The position numbers were made by a program, and so were the translations under genes. Shown one piece after another: positions 47,901 through 62,412 of a stretch of DNA of 64,000 nucleotides. This DNA is from Calamus simplicifolius (lineage: Eukaryota > Streptophyta > Magnoliopsida > Arecales > Arecaceae), in NCBI GenBank assembly GCA_900491605.1, contig UESW01003882.1, positions 844,255-908,254 on the forward strand, read 5' to 3'. The notes beneath the pieces are model-generated. The model made no database searches, had not been told where the DNA came from, and saw only the letters and a list, made by a program, of their open reading frames with translations. The first letter of the stretch is position 1, and the number at the start of each line of letters is the position of its first letter.

Positions 47901-50900
47901 AAGATTGTATCCCTTCACAAACCTTGAGCAAGAAATCATCATTTTTAGTCCAGCTGGCTTAGATTATGAATGAGCGAAATGCTGAGGCCACCAGCAAAAT
48001 TGAAAGTTTCATCAAATCAAGTTTAGAGCAAGTCCTTCCACCCCAAGCCTCAAGAAATAAACTCATGAATCCCACAAAGCTACAGGTGGAAATGAGCCAA
48101 AAACAAACGAAGCTTGCTCTAGCTTGGCTTATTAGCTAAGGCACCAATCTGGCTAGATTTAATTTGAATGATCAATAGTGCACAAGCTAGACCATGAAGA
48201 TCTTTTTTATTAAAATATCAAAATATCTTGTGGTAGAGTAACTTTATGACCAAAGTAACTATCACCTTCAAGAATTTTTTTGTTATTATCAACTGAATCA
48301 TTTGTTCTACACTGTTCTCATCATATCATTATAGCTTAGATAAATTATCGTAAAAGAGGATGATTGGATGGAAACCAAATTTATAGAAGAATTATTTTGT
48401 TATAGTCATTTGTGCCGGAATGGGAGCATATGGAAGAACTTCATCCATCTTTACATACTAACACTAACAACTTCCAAAAATCTGAAAATCCAAGCTATAG
48501 GCTTGACACTTTTTTGCTATAGCAAACCAAAGAAAATCAAACTTCGACAACAATTTAATTTAACATTTGATTAATAAGTGTTAATAAACTATGTTTTCAT
48601 TTTTTTTCCTTCTTCTATCTTTTTTTTTTTTTCCTATATTATACTGCCACTATCAAGGCTTGTCATACTGGTACATACCATCATGTACCAAGTGTACCAT
48701 ACGTGTACCAAATCTATAGACTTGATATGGAGTGTGTATCGAGTCTCAGTATACCGAACTGACACTACATTAGTATGGTATCGATATGGGGTCCGACGCT
48801 AAGATTGCGAACCTTAGTCATCACATCATAAAAACCTATTTATTCATGAAAAAAATTAATCTCATGCCCTATCTTCACATGTTTTTTTGCTTAATTTCAA
48901 AAGTTATAGTGCTATTAGAGCTTACCAAGGTCTATCGTATCATATTGTACTAGCACAGCACCAAGATTCAATCCATTAGGAATCAAATCAGTTCGACCTG
49001 AGCATAACCACCATGAACTGAGCCGTATCATCTAGTTTCAAACAATAATATGGCCAAGAGTAAGAAAATGTATTGACACCTCACCTCGGCATAGGATGTG
49101 TATCGTACTATACCATACTAATATACGGTACCAAACTAGAAATGTACCAATATGATTCTCAATACTGATTTTGTTAACCTTGAAGCCTATCCCTATGTTG
49201 TAAGCTTTTACTCAAGAACCCCAGGCAATATATAGTGTCCTGATAATCTGACTATTTGATATGACCATGTATTTCCAATTTTTTTAACATACCTTTATCC
49301 AGGCTTGTCACCAAATCACTGCCATAATCAACTAACTTTGCTCCTAGTGATGGCTCAACTGGCATCAAAAAATCAATGAGGTCATGTTCCACTTGTTAAG
49401 GGCCCTTCAAATCTCACTCTCAAATCAATATCTCAAACATCTAGTCAAGTTTGGAATTGTTCACTACAATGAATGGATAGAATCTAGTTTTAGATTTTTT
49501 TTATTAATTTTCCTTTTTATGGATAATCTTTGGTTTCAAATTGCATCCTATTATTTCAGTTTGCCCCTCCACTTCCAATATTAAATCTTTCCCTTATTTT
49601 CTTTCTTTAAGAAAGATTTAAGACTCATTTCAACTAGCTAAGTATAATCTGTCAAACTGAGCAGAATATGATCTGATAAGAGCAAAATTACCCGTAATTA
49701 GGGGTACTATTGGGTGGAACATGCACATCTCCCAACCTGGATCCGGACCCAGACCATGGGGACTTGTATCTAAATTTTAATCCAAATCCAATAACCAAGT
49801 TGGGGCCAATTCTAGGTCGGAGCATGAGACGCTTCAAAAGAACCATCAGGTCTAGAGATCCTGCCCAAGCGCTTTAAAGACACATACCCTACCTGGATCA
49901 GGTTTGGATAGCATACAAATCAAAACCAGATTTGGGTCCTAACCATGTAATAGTATTTGTAAGCTCAAATATTCATGCCCTGAAAACTCATTGATGACAT
50001 TGGTTTTAAAGCACATTAATAATTTCCATAAGAAATGTGAAGTTTCAAGAGGAAAACTATATAGATCCAAAATGTTTTATAGATCTATCCCGTGATCCAT
50101 ACCCAAGACATCGGTCTATGAATCCCATGAGCTCCAGGTCCATGGGTCTTATTGATAGACGAAGCTTAGATACCTCTGCGTTGACTCTAACATTGAGCCT
50201 TGACACCCACTACCACATTTTTGAAAAAATAATTCCCTATCCATTTTATTGTATTTCTTCTCTACTTTTCCTGCTTTCTTTTGCTTCTTTGGATTTCAAT
50301 GTTCATAACAGGCCTCACTTTGTCAATTTACAAATGCACGTGCAATTTTTTTTCCCATTTTCCCATTGTTATCTCTTGATTTTTTTCCTTCCTCCACTCT
50401 TTTCTCTCCTGAAGTTCTACCACTTTTTTATCCCAGCTTTTTCTTTGCTTTTATAGCCCAGTTCACCAATTCCTTGAACTCTCTACTCTAGGCCATATAC
50501 ATCTTTAGACAATATCCATGCTCCCCAAAGATGGTGTACGGCATTTCCTTGCTTATGTTTTCTGAAGGCCGTTTGACTGGCATAAGACTTATTCCAAGCC
50601 TCATGGCCACTTTACATCCTCGAAATGAATGCTGCCTAGGTATGCAAGCGATTTGGATCAATTAATGACAAAGAAGGTCATATGGTTGCTTCTGTTTGTA
50701 TTTAATACACTAGTAATTCATAATTTTTATGAACTAAAGTCAGTAATTCTTACTGGTCAATACACAGTTTCTTTTCTTTTGCATGTAAACAACACTTACT
50801 TGATCCACCACTCCAGCAGACTCAATACTTAAGAGACCTCACGCAATTGTACTTGTAATTTCTAATTTTCATTTTTTTCAGTTCTTTTATTTCTTGACAA

Positions 50901-53900
50901 GAAATAAATAAATGATTTTGATGATTCAAACTAGAAATATTGCAAACAAACTCCTAGAAGGATATGCTAGACTATAACATGAAGCCCCTTTTAATTTAAC
51001 AGACTCATAGTATCATCAGCTTTCTTTTCTTTGTTTTTTTTTCCCTCTCTATTTCATACTACTTTTATTGTTATATGTTTTTAATTTTATAAGTAGTGTT
51101 TGATAACAATCATTCCCCATGCAGTTGGGAAAAGGCTTAGATGAGTTGAGTTGAATTGTTTGATAACAATCATTGGAAGTGCTAAATTCACTAATAATAA
51201 TATTGAAACCAAGTTCTTATCCCATGATCTACAATATGCCATGAAAGATAATTGTCAGTTTGTCAAATCCATTACAGTTGAAAGTTTTGCATAGAACATG
51301 AAACACGTAGAACTGCATTCATAAGTTTTATAAACAAATAGGAATGGAACCTGTTTGAATCATCATATAAAGAAAAGAGACGTAACAAGAGGGCATATGA
51401 ATTTAATAAGAAATGATACCTGTGCTATAGAAGTAAAGCACTCAAGCAATGGAAATAGATCTTTATCGCTATTTGAAAGTTGCTGCCACTTTGAGATTAA
51501 TGGAGGCATCAAAATATCGAGATACTTTGGCTGCCAATGAGAGCCACAATTTCAAGAATAAGTTCCTCATTTAAGTCTAAATTCTTGATAGCAAGAAAAA
51601 GAAAGAAAAGGTCACCATTACTATGTTAAAAATGCCAATACCTGATTTAATTCTCCTCCAACTGCATCAGCAAGAGTACCGATAGCATCATAGACAATCC
51701 GGAGGTTCCGCCTCTGGTTGTGGAGAAAGAAACACAAACAAAAGATAGGAGATGAAAAGGTTGGTTGAGTGACTTGCCAGTTTGAAAGATTGACATAAGA
51801 GCATTTATTTGTAATTACCATGGTACTGCTTGACAAATGACCTAGTTGACACAACCATAATAATGAGCTCAATGCAAGTAAACGCTAAAAGTTCAAACCT
51901 GATATTTCCCATACGCACATAAGAGGTGCTGCAAAATGATTTCCAGGCGTGGTGCCAATTCTTCTGCAGCCTCCTGCCAGCAGCAAGACAATTGGTATAC
52001 ATAAATTCGAATGCAAGGGCAGTAATCAATTCACAACTGCAGAATTAACCTCTTCAAGAGTTGCAAAAGCAGAGCAAGCAGCCTCCTGCACTCGCTTATT
52101 AGTATCCAATATCCTTTTAAGTATCCCCATGAGAACTTTATCAAATTGTTCATGACCATTTTGATTACCAATGCCCTGCATGAAGTAAATATAATCAGGA
52201 GAACCATCATGCACTTTTACTCCAAAGAAATGGGAAAACAACAATACAACAATTCAAGACAAATACACTAGTAAAAAGAAAGCATGCGGCTAAACTACCA
52301 GTCACAATACATGCAAATGCAATAACAGATAATAGTTTGGAGTCTACAAAAAACATTCACCAGTTAGAAGACAATTTTACTTGTCAGAGATGCAAATGAC
52401 AACAACTCATCATCAATGCAAGCATAAGCATGCATTAATTTTGAATCCATAACGAGCCTCTCCAAAATCTAGTATAAAGTACACATAGACTTGTCATATA
52501 ATGCAACGTAATTGTGACACATGCAGAATGACACACTTGCAGAATGAATACCAACTTAAGGTAGGAGAACCAGCCAGTTGAGTTGGCTGTCTTTTGGCAT
52601 TGATAAAGAAACATCAGTTCAAGTCTCATCTTCACCTCAATTCATGGTCTCGTTAAATTATTGATAGCCATTATCCATTTTCTTCTTCTTTTTTAAAAGA
52701 AAAAAGTGATGAAATTTAAATAACATTTGAACTTCTCGTGAGAGTTGAGAGAATACTTTCTTGTGGATAAATGAGTCCAAAGCCTATCTATTTTCTGTTT
52801 TGACATATCTTTGACTAACAAAGTTCCCCTTATCTCTATTTATATTTTCTTCTCTTTTTTTCAGTCTACCTTTCATTGAATCACAAGTCTTAGATATATC
52901 CATTTTCAAAGCAAATTTTACCATGTGCATTGTCTGATACTAGTGCTTGGATAGTTGGATCTAATCAAAGAAAGCTGAACTGACCCAAACCGAACCATGC
53001 ATGCTAGAAACCGAGTCGGTTTAGCCCTTAAATATGGTTCGTCATTGGTGGATTATTGGCGGCTTATCAGTTTGGGTTCAGCCCGTTTAAACAACAATCC
53101 ATTAAAAGAAAAAAAAAAAAACTTGACTGATGGTTTGGATTCAACTTCAACCACTTTAAACAATGATCCATTAAAATAAAAACATTGTTGAAGCTTCCCA
53201 AAGCTCTCCATGAAATCCTATCTTCACTCTTCGCTCATTGCCAACGCCATAGTCCATTGTACATCACCGATTGCCACCACCGATTGTCCATCGCTCATCC
53301 CCGATGGCCAACCTAATCATGCGATCAAAGGGTTTCGAGTAGGTATGCTCCTCTCTTCCCCTCTTTTGCTCTTCTTTTCTCTAACAGCAGCAACCCTCTT
53401 TCGTCAGTCCTCTCTCCCTCCCTCTCCTCCCTCTGGCAATGGTGGCGGTGGCAGCACAAGCCAGTGCCCTCTTTCAATAGCCCTCTCTCCCTCTCTCTCT
53501 CTTTTTTTCGCCCTTTATCCAATGATAGTAAAGGTGGTGGTACTTCTTCCTTTATCTCCTATCTCTGCTCTACAATGTTGGTTTGCCACAGTTCGGTATG
53601 TACTAGTACCATACTGAACCTGTTACCACTTGACGTAGGCTATCAGTACAACTTGATGAACCTTGGATCTAATAAATAACCAGATTTACAGACTTGACCT
53701 ATGAAATATTTTCATCAGTATCCTTAGACCGAAGAGCAAACTAACAATCTGTTAACAGAAAAGATTAAATAAAATGGTTTTTATCAAACAGTAAATAATC
53801 ATCCAATGCATATGTTTAATTAATAAGTACCTTCATGGATAATTTGTATCACCAATGTTGGCTTTTTATATTTAACTATTGCATGAACTCATTTAATCAT

Positions 53901-56900
53901 CATTAATAAAGTATAAGACTACTTGAAGTGTTTTAACCTACTCTAGCTTGCAATCTTGGCCATCCAACACGCTCTATGTACAAAGCTCAGATGAAATCAG
54001 ATAGCACTAGAATAACATTAGTTAATTAATCATTCACTTGTCACGTTTGATTGCTAGGAATGCAAATTGTGGTTTCCCATTATCAGGATATCCATTCTTG
54101 AGAATGGATAAACAATTTTGATTTCTATGTTTGGTAAGAGTAGGTAAAGTTGAACAAATCAAGCAAAACATGTGCCATAAAACATAAGACATCAATATCA
54201 ATATATCAGCATTAATATCAATATCATTATAATAATTGTACTAATATAATAATATTATTCAATGATATTTTTATAATTAACATTGTAATATTAACAACAT
54301 GATTACAAAATATAATATTGTATACCACATAATATAACATGACATAATATTGTAATAAAAAAATAGATCATAATTATAAAATACAATTTAATAATAAAAT
54401 AAAAGGATAGAAATTGTCAACATATAATATGACAACATAATATATTAATATTATATTTAATGTAAGTTTAATGGTATGATTTGATTATATACAGTAATAT
54501 TGATATTAATATTAATATTTATAATTATGATTATGACAAAACACAATAAATTCTGAGTTATATGATATATTATTACTGTAATATACAATATGATATATTT
54601 ATATGCAAACAATGTTCATTGTACTGAGACAAGATTAATAATTTATAATGATATATAAAATTATAATATATATTAATATATAGGATTAAATATGATAACA
54701 TAAATTACATTTTGTATGATAATATTGACATGGTATCATCATAATATAATATTATTATACGATAGCTCATATATTACTACATGTCTTCAGAGTGCTTACC
54801 AAAAAAACAATATATATTTATGTATCTTCAGTTTATAATTTATATTAATAAAAGAAAGTCTCTTTTTACTTCTACTCAGACAAATCCAACTTCAGGGAAA
54901 CCAATACCAAAGGCCCCTTGGGTATGATTTTACTCCTGTTTATAGGAATCAGATGCTAAATGGAATCATCATTCATGAGTCCAAATGAATTTTCATGCAG
55001 GAGAATAGACTATAATGGGAATTCATACTCATTTCCACAAACAAACATGGCAGAAGGGTATTTTGGAGAATACCATTCAAGATAAATACCTATTCTAAGT
55101 TTCTTTGGTTTCTCCTTATGCTATTTGTATCTCCAATACATCAAGCTACAGTCACATCCAAAACCAAAAGCTTGTACATCATTGGCATTTTATAGGAACC
55201 ATCCATCATAGCGAGTTTGTGAGGTGCCTAGCATCACCCACAATCATCAGCTTTTGGCATACAAAAGCATCATAGATACAGATCAGCCTATTCTACAACA
55301 CGACATATGGAGTCAGACAACAAATGTAGAGCTGTGAATAATCAAAAAACAAACTACATTTCATGGCATCACTTTGTCAGATTAAAAACCTGAATAGAGC
55401 CCCCTGTTCATAAGAATACCCACTCAAAACTATTTCCTCGAGACAATGGATGTTCTTCAAGTTTCCCAAAGTTCCTTTTGGGCTACAAATAAGAGGTGCG
55501 ACAAAAAGCTCGGCAATGCTTGATGAAGTTTGCTATCGAATTTGAAAGAAAACAACTTGAGATATTTAAAGGAAAAGCATAGTGTTGTGTTAGAAAATAA
55601 AAACTTATTGCTAAGGAGGAATTCTGAAATAAGCTAAAAAATCAATATAAATATTTTAAATATGTTGTTAATTGATCTTGAACCAAAGGTATAATTTTGG
55701 AAATGGACTGAATGACTGAAAGAATGTCCCAGTGCATAGTATAAAGGTGAAAGCTTTAAAAGGGTGCATACTGTTAGGGACAAATTGCTTAGTGCAAAAC
55801 CGGAGGAAGATGATAAAAAATGTTATCGACAGGGCAAATGCACATGAAACACCGTGGAACTGTGCATCATGAAGAATGATGATGGAAAAACTAACTAGAG
55901 CATTCTGCAACTTAAACATTTGTAAATTGACTTCTTGTCTCATAGGGAAAAGATTTCATTTGATCACATACCAGTGGTCTATTTACAACTATAGAAAGTC
56001 AAAAAAGAAAAATAAGCAGTAATAGATGACATTTTCCTTGAACATAGAAAATAGAATAGGCTGATCAGAAGCTTGTGATATCCATCAAGTAAAAGAGGCA
56101 TGACAAATGCATGCTTAAACAACCTTCCCAAGGTCGCAAATGAAAATTAAGAAATAGACGTTATAATGGAGCACACAAGGTACATCAGGCAATCCATTCT
56201 AGTTTAACTTATATTCACCTGAACAATGTACTTGCTAAAACGAGAAAGTGTCCAACAGGTGATACTCCGTATGAGCGGAAATTTATCATCCAGAAGTGGT
56301 ATAAGGAATGCAATTATCTGCAAACAAAACACAAGCAGCCCAGCAATTACTGAAAAGTACACCTCAAAGATTAAGGATAATGGAGACAGCAAAGCCATGG
56401 ACTAATCAATTAACAAGCAAAGCCATGGACTAACCGATTAACATGTATGGTAAACAAGAGAACAAGTTTTGAACTGAAAGCAAAAGCAGCATGAGACATT
56501 AAATCATTTTGACAAGCTTACTCCACAAAAATGCCAATGATGGTAGCATTTTATAGTTCTAGCTTCCACGCTAGATTTCATAAGTGGGTTCCCACACATG
56601 ATCAAGTGAATGAGTAGGGTTGATGTTGGATGGTCAAATGTTCCTTTTTGCAAATGAAGACAATTGTTGAGCATGCCACTTCAAATGTCTTCACAGTAAT
56701 CATCAGCATATTGAGCTTATTCACAGTATTAAAACAGTTTTTTTTTAAAAAAAATTGACAGTTTAGAAATAGTCGCCCAAGCTCTCTTTTGGTCTTTATA
56801 AATAGAAAGCAGAAAGGAATATTCAACAGGGCATAGAAAGCAGGGAATAATTCAGCAATGATCTTTGATTTTTTAATTTTGGCCTAATGAACTAAATGGC

Positions 56901-59900
56901 ATAAATACATATTGTGCTTTTACCTTAGTCATGCCAGTCCACTACCTACCAATGCCATCCACCTTCACCGTTTGGCATTGGTTGATCTATAAATAAACTA
57001 TGTAATAGTACCACCAAAGAACTAGGGACAAATGCTTCACACATTTATTGTATGCTATGTAAAGTACACAAGCAAATGTCCAATTGATAATAAAAAGGCA
57101 GGCTTTATGGAAGATATCCATATTTACAGAGCCACCAAAAGGGTAAACAGATCAACTGGCTGTCAGGAGTATCAGAACCAGACTAGTGTTGAAGGGTGGT
57201 TTGACAGTGTTTTCATTTTCTTCTTGCCCCTTGTTTTAATTTTATGCCACTCAGTTAGTAGGAATTTCAGATGTTGGAGATGAGTACTTTCCCTTAGCTG
57301 ATTGCATTTTATTGACATAATCTAGACTTCTATGGTCAGAGAAAGGTTTCTGTGCCATATTAATTTATAATAATAATTTCTTTCAAATGAAGAGTAAATC
57401 ATGTTTCATATGGAACGATTGCTTGCTTATTAGAACCATATAAATTTGGCAGTGCTCAGATGCTCATCCTTTCACGTACAAGTATTGTCAGAGGGATACC
57501 TCAGGAAGGTGAGGGTAAAGTCCATTATAGCATCCTTCAGCTATAGCACCAATTGCCAAAACAGCAGCCTCCCTCTCCTTCCATGCAGAATCATTCATAA
57601 CTGCTAGCTTTTGCTGCAAAAGTTAAAACAATTTAAGAACATGTCGATGAATTAGAAATGGGCTGCTACTAGAGCACTAGCTCCCAGGTATGTAGCTGAT
57701 ACACCACCTAAATACAAGTTGTATGATGTAATTTTCAGGTTACATAATCAGGAGTTAGGCTGGAATACCTTTGTGAGCATTGCACTTCAAGTGCTTCCTA
57801 GTTGAAATATCATGAAATTTTGAGCTTTTTTTTCCACTAATACATCAAATGAATATAATATTTAACAATTTCAACTGTATAATATTATGTTTTAGTCTGA
57901 TTTATAGCTTAGAAAAATGTAACTTAGCTGAAATTTAATTTACATATGTTCTAAAACATTTAGATCAAGACTGACAGCATGGAATTAAATCATGACCAAC
58001 AATGCTGATTTTCCTTTAAAAAGGATCTTTATTGGTTTCCACTAGAAAGCATTTGGAACCAAACGTTCTCAAAAGATTTCAGCCAAACTCATATAATCAT
58101 ACTAATCTATAAATTTACAGAATGGTTAGTGTTTAAAAAAAATGCTATGAATGTGGGAAAAGGATGGAAAATTGTTTGGTACATGGATGCATGTGAGCAA
58201 CACAGAAGACTAATAGACAATTATGATTCCATCAACCAAAAAAGTATTGATGGATAGTTTTGATCCCGTCAAACAAACCTGACCCCAGCATGTGCAATAT
58301 ATAAAATGATGATATTTGAAAGAAGAATATGATATCATCAACTAATGGAGTATTTCACATGGCATTAAATGATTACCTGACTTTATAACTAGCATAAAAA
58401 TTATTTCAAATTCTGGTGGGACATCTTATAGGATATTGGGACATGTTACCATTCTAAGTATCAAGAAGAGACCATTCCATTATAGTCCACCATCCTAATC
58501 AGCCCATCTTGAGACATCATCCATCCCAATTGTCAGGACAGAGTGGGATGGCTGCCCATCCCATGTCATGGAAAAACTAGTACAGCCCTTCTCCACAGGA
58601 TTTAAAACCTTATATATAAGTAATGCACATGACTGATAACAATGAAGACATTATTATTTGATCACATGATATAACCCTATCAACCAGTATTATTATTATT
58701 ATTATTGCTTTCTAATGTGAATAGACAAATGCACTCATCCTTTTGATTTAATCATCTTCAAACTTCCCTCCAAAAAAAATGAAAGTGGACAAATGTATAA
58801 AGAAGGGCACCGTAAACAAAATAATCACTTAGAGACTGCTCACAGATGGAGGAAATATTGGATGAACAGCTACAATCCCATCAACCAGTATATCATTTGT
58901 GCTTTTGACTTAGTACTTATAAAAATGTTTATTTCAGAGGGAAAAGAGGGAGTATATGTATGTAGAAAGGGAGCACTTACAAATTTTACTTGATGGAAAT
59001 TAATATTTCCCTGACATAAATCAAGACAAAGATATAATTTCCCAAGACAGGTTGTGCCTATATTCAGTATTCCATGCTCCATTCAAACAGCCCCACTTAT
59101 TGGGATTCGAAGGGGAAAAAAAAAGAAATAGCACAACATGCTCTAGTTTGGCTGCAAATCCTTTAGAAATATACATATTGAGACAATTAATACAGACTCA
59201 GTGATCCACCTAATCAAAAGTTGAAATCCAGTATAAACAACAATTCACCTGGGTATTTGACCTCAATGATCTTATACTTGTTTGGCTTGGAAAATAAATT
59301 TTCAATGTCTGCAAGTGATTTTGCATGGCCCTTGGACAGATACTTATGTTAGAGGTCAAAAGTGCTACAAAGTTAGAGGTGTAACACGATAACGAATTTA
59401 TTCCATAATTAATTACGCTATTTATATTTCTTTTTTCATTTTTCTTTTTCCTGTAAGCATGCCATTTAATAGTATTGTGATCAAGGCAACAATAAAATCT
59501 AGTAGGATGGGGGTGTCCTGCACATCTCAACCTGTCTCTTAAGGAACCAAGACCTAGATCAGGACGGAACTCCAATCTTACCCCACATGGATGCCATGCC
59601 TATCCCACCATGGTCCCACCCAAGAAACAAGCAAACCATGGGCAAAACGAACATGACCTGGTTGTTCCACTCCATACCACCATTTCTAAGATAAAACGAG
59701 GATGAATTCCATTGTCATAAAGCATGGGAAGAGAAAGACAAGAAGAGGGAAGGTAAGGCAAGCAATGATCAAGGTGTGGTCGAGTACCAAATCCGGCAAC
59801 TGGCATTCTTCGTGAGCACCGAAAGGGGGAGATATGTAGACGGGGTGGCAGTGGCAGCATCATAGATCCAACAAGGAGATGGAAAAAGCAGAAGGGAGTG

Positions 59901-62412
59901 AGGGGGAAGAGAGGGACAGAGAGAGGGAAGTAGGGAGGGAGATGGTGGTGGTGTAGAAAGAGGAGGGGAATGAGTACGGACACAGAGCCGAGAATGAAGT
60001 AAGGAAGGGGTTCATCTCCCCCAAAACCTCATTAAAAGTCATTCAACTCATGGTTTCTGACTTATGAGGAGCAAAGTTGACATTTCAGCTCTTAATAAAA
60101 CATTTATCTGTTGTATGTGACCTAAAACATTGAGTTAACACCTAACTTGAGATGTCCCACCATTCCAAATGTTCAAACAGGTGGGGACATGGCATCTCCC
60201 CTTCCATGGGAAAACCAAGGCACCCTCATCCCATTGGATTTGAGCCATAGGATTAAGGTATTTTAGTTTGATGTGGTCCAAATTTTTAGCACCACTAGGA
60301 TTGGTAATAATAAACAATCTATTAAAACTGCTAAGACAAAGGATAACACAAATAATTTAAGACTTAAGACTTTCAAATTATTAGACTTGCCAGTTTGATG
60401 TGCCACATATTAGCTGTCCAAGTCCCTTTGCCATCATTATAACATTAAAAGTAGTAACATAAGAGATATTTGCACATGCTCTTTTCCAAAGTAATCCCAT
60501 ATTTCAGCATGGTTCTTGTTAATTTTGTTAAACGTAATATCAAATAAGAATCAAACAGAGTATTTCTTGTTAATTTTGTTAAACATAATATCAAATAAGA
60601 ATCAAAACAGACTGTCACTACATCTCTCTAAGGAACCACAACAATTAAATAAACTCAAATAGGCAAAACACATATTGTCTGAACAGCTTATAAGTTCTGT
60701 ATCTCATTTTCAAAGCTGCTCGCAGGAATATTTAAAGATCAGATTATTTGAAGCAAAGCGTCTTATATCACACTGCTCTGGACAACTTCAGAAAGGAGAA
60801 CATATCAGAATTTGGAGATAAGCTGGACAAGGTACACCCGTGATCAAGTCTTAGAAGTTAGAACCTATTACGTGTTTACAACCATAACCAGAAGCCTTGA
60901 CCCAACAATTTGGGTTGACTTTCTGAACCTTTCTTCATGGATTCCTCCTTTTAAGGGCCATCAGGTATTTGAAACTAGCAAACACTAGACCACATTGGGC
61001 AGACACTAGGTCATTGAATCACACTTCATCATCTACAAGGTTTAAATAAAGAAATACTTTCAATCATTTAAAGTCCATACTTCTTTCTAACAAGTCATGA
61101 ATACTCATTATTTTCTGTCCCATTTTATAGTTCATACAGTTATTCAGGTCTGAAGTATTATTCAAGTCTCCTTTGATATATTTGAGCATGGTATCAGCTA
61201 GTCATTAAAGAAAACTAACATTTTAATGGATTTCCTTTGCTTCCAGTCAGGTTATGTTCTGCAGTGGTTTGAAGCCACTGAAGAGAAGATTGTAGACAGA
61301 AAACAAACCACATAAACAAGGTGACAAAAGCAGCCTGTGCATGCACAAGGGAAGGTAAAGAATTTGGCTAAAAAGTAGTATGCAGTAAAAAGGATATCTT
61401 CAGATATCAGGACTGAAATCAGTTATATGTAGTGCAAGAAAATTCTGACTCTAGCGCAAAGGATAATTTAAACTTAAGTTTGACCTGTGAAAACTTTCAC
61501 TACCACAATCAAAACAGAAATGTCAAGTAATAAAAATAGGTGCTAAAGATACTTATGTCATTTTGATATTACAGCAACTGATGACACTTTTCACCATTGT
61601 AACTATAAGTATATACATTTTCACAAGCACAAGACTTACCTGAATTAAAGGCATCAAAGTAGGAAGAATCTCATCACCAAATACATTTGAAACAACATCC
61701 AGTCCAGCAGCACTGCATTTCCGTAAATTCCAAACATTGACAGTGTCATCATCCTGTAGATGGCAGGAATCAAGAACACAGAAGCAGAAGAAGCTCAGAG
61801 TTGGTGGTTACAAAGTTGTGTAAGTGGTGAAACTAACTGCAAACTCAAGCAGAAAATATAGATCAGGAAACAGAAAATGGTCTCCTAAGTACATACATCT
61901 TCTTCTCCATTATCAGATCCATGTAATCGTGATGAATGGAAACGAGGCTTCAAATCCTGTTGATCAAGGTGCTTTCTAAATAATTCCCAAGCAATAATAA
62001 GATAAATAAATACACTCAATAAGCAAAACATCTAGCGTAAAGGAAAACAAAAAACCTGATCCTTATCCGGAATAGATTCATCATCCTGTAAGGAAACAAA
62101 ACCATATGCATCAGAACAAGTTTAACTTCGAAAAAGAATTAAAAAACAATAGTAGTATGCAAGAACCACAAGCAAGTCAAACTTGTAAAAAGAATGGCAT
62201 ACCTCTGCATCAACAAGTGATTCATCATCATCAGCATACACCATATTTGACATCAAAACCTACAGGTGTTTGGATAAAAAGCAATATGCATTATAACAAG
62301 GTGCAAAACCATGTGGTTAAGTGCTAAACAGGGCATAAGAAATACCGGAATCAGGCGAGGCAAAAACTCTCTTAAGCCATCAAGAGGCAAATTAGCATCA
62401 CAATATGCTGAC
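38948..62412 (-). CDS. TRN1: Transportin-1 (karyopherin beta-2), C-terminal 605 residues in 22 exons
   Basis: Exons in gene order: 62412-62346, 62259-62203, 62085-62056, 61956-61897, 61753-61640, 57613-57500, 56317-56219, 52175-52050, 51973-51899, 51713-51642, 51530-51420, 47219-47136, 44656-44549, 43313-43212, 43103-43041, 42966-42892, 40944-40873, 40796-40672, 39449-39398, 39322-39254, 39172-39113, 39031-38948. All have GT-AG borders and compatible phases (1819 nt). HEAT-repeat landmarks include LREFLPRLIP, the acidic loop YADDDESLVDAE...HGSDNGEED, SAWKEREAAVLAIGAIAEGC, FPLIRSITCWTLSRF, YDKEFIVCSLDLLSGLAEGL, NNACWAIGELAIK, ENSAITLGRLGWVCPELV and RGLCAMVRANPSGAVSSL. The end matches plant transportins (MLGNGGWDQCMATLEPPV). 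Transportin carries PY-NLS cargo, such as RNA-binding proteins, into the nucleus in a Ran-GTP cycle. Plant TRN1 is ~890 residues, so about 285 N-terminal residues lie right of the window. Three introns exceed 4 kb (47220-51419, 52176-56218, 57614-61639). The frame is intact. Confidence 0.96.
44717..45050. repeat. ~169 bp tandem duplication in a TRN1 intron
   Basis: GTTGCCACAAACAGT at 44745 and 44914, and CAAACTGGTG at 44871 and 45037, mark two copies with about 15% difference. The copies lie just outside the exon at 44549-44656. Confidence 0.8.
45342..45535. mobile_element. Candidate small MITE in a TRN1 intron
   Basis: The ends TTTGGTATTGC (45342-45352) and GCAATACCAAA (45525-45535) are exact inverted repeats around ~190 bp rich in AAGTGCTT and AAGCACTT words. 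No clear target duplication was found, so the superfamily is uncertain. Confidence 0.5.
48600..49180. other. TRN1 intron: repeat-like GTACCA/GGTAC-rich DNA
   Basis: Two blocks (about 48650-48820 and 49050-49170) are rich in GTACCA, GGTATC and ATACCG words, resembling high-copy plant repeat debris. A related piece is at 53580-53665. No ends or coding were found. Confidence 0.4.
51110..51165 (+). mobile_element. Short LINE 3' tail remnant
   Basis: CAGTTGGGAAAAGGCTTAGATGAGTTGAGTTGAA-type wording (split here by position) matches the 3' tail also seen in inverse at 6180-6220. Only ~50 bp remain. Confidence 0.45.
54180..54790. repeat. Extremely AT-rich low-complexity block in a TRN1 intron
   Basis: About 600 bp are made almost wholly of ATAAT, ATATT and TAATA words, with runs such as GATATTAATATTAATA. 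It lies in the 52176-56218 intron. Confidence 0.85.
57614..61639. other. Longest-class TRN1 intron with unidentified repeat-like DNA
   Basis: A ~4.0 kb intron. 58420-58600 and 59500-59660/60140-60260 share TGGGACATC / GATGTCCCA-type words and CCATCCC runs, suggesting debris of one repeat family in opposite orientations. 59700-59980 is purine-rich (GAGAGGGA words). No coding exon was found. Confidence 0.4.
60513..60614. repeat. 51 bp tandem duplication
   Basis: TTCTTGTTAATTTTGTTAAA begins at 60513 and again at 60564, followed in both by ATATCAAATAAGAATC. Confidence 0.9.

Noticed and set aside
51949..52155. A + strand open frame across two TRN1 exons
   Set aside because: The - strand gives in-frame TRN1 exons with correct splice sites.
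59600..59983. A Pro/Leu/Ser-rich 127-codon - strand frame in a TRN1 intron
   Set aside because: Low-complexity purine-rich DNA on the + strand explains it; it does not continue TRN1 and matches no family.
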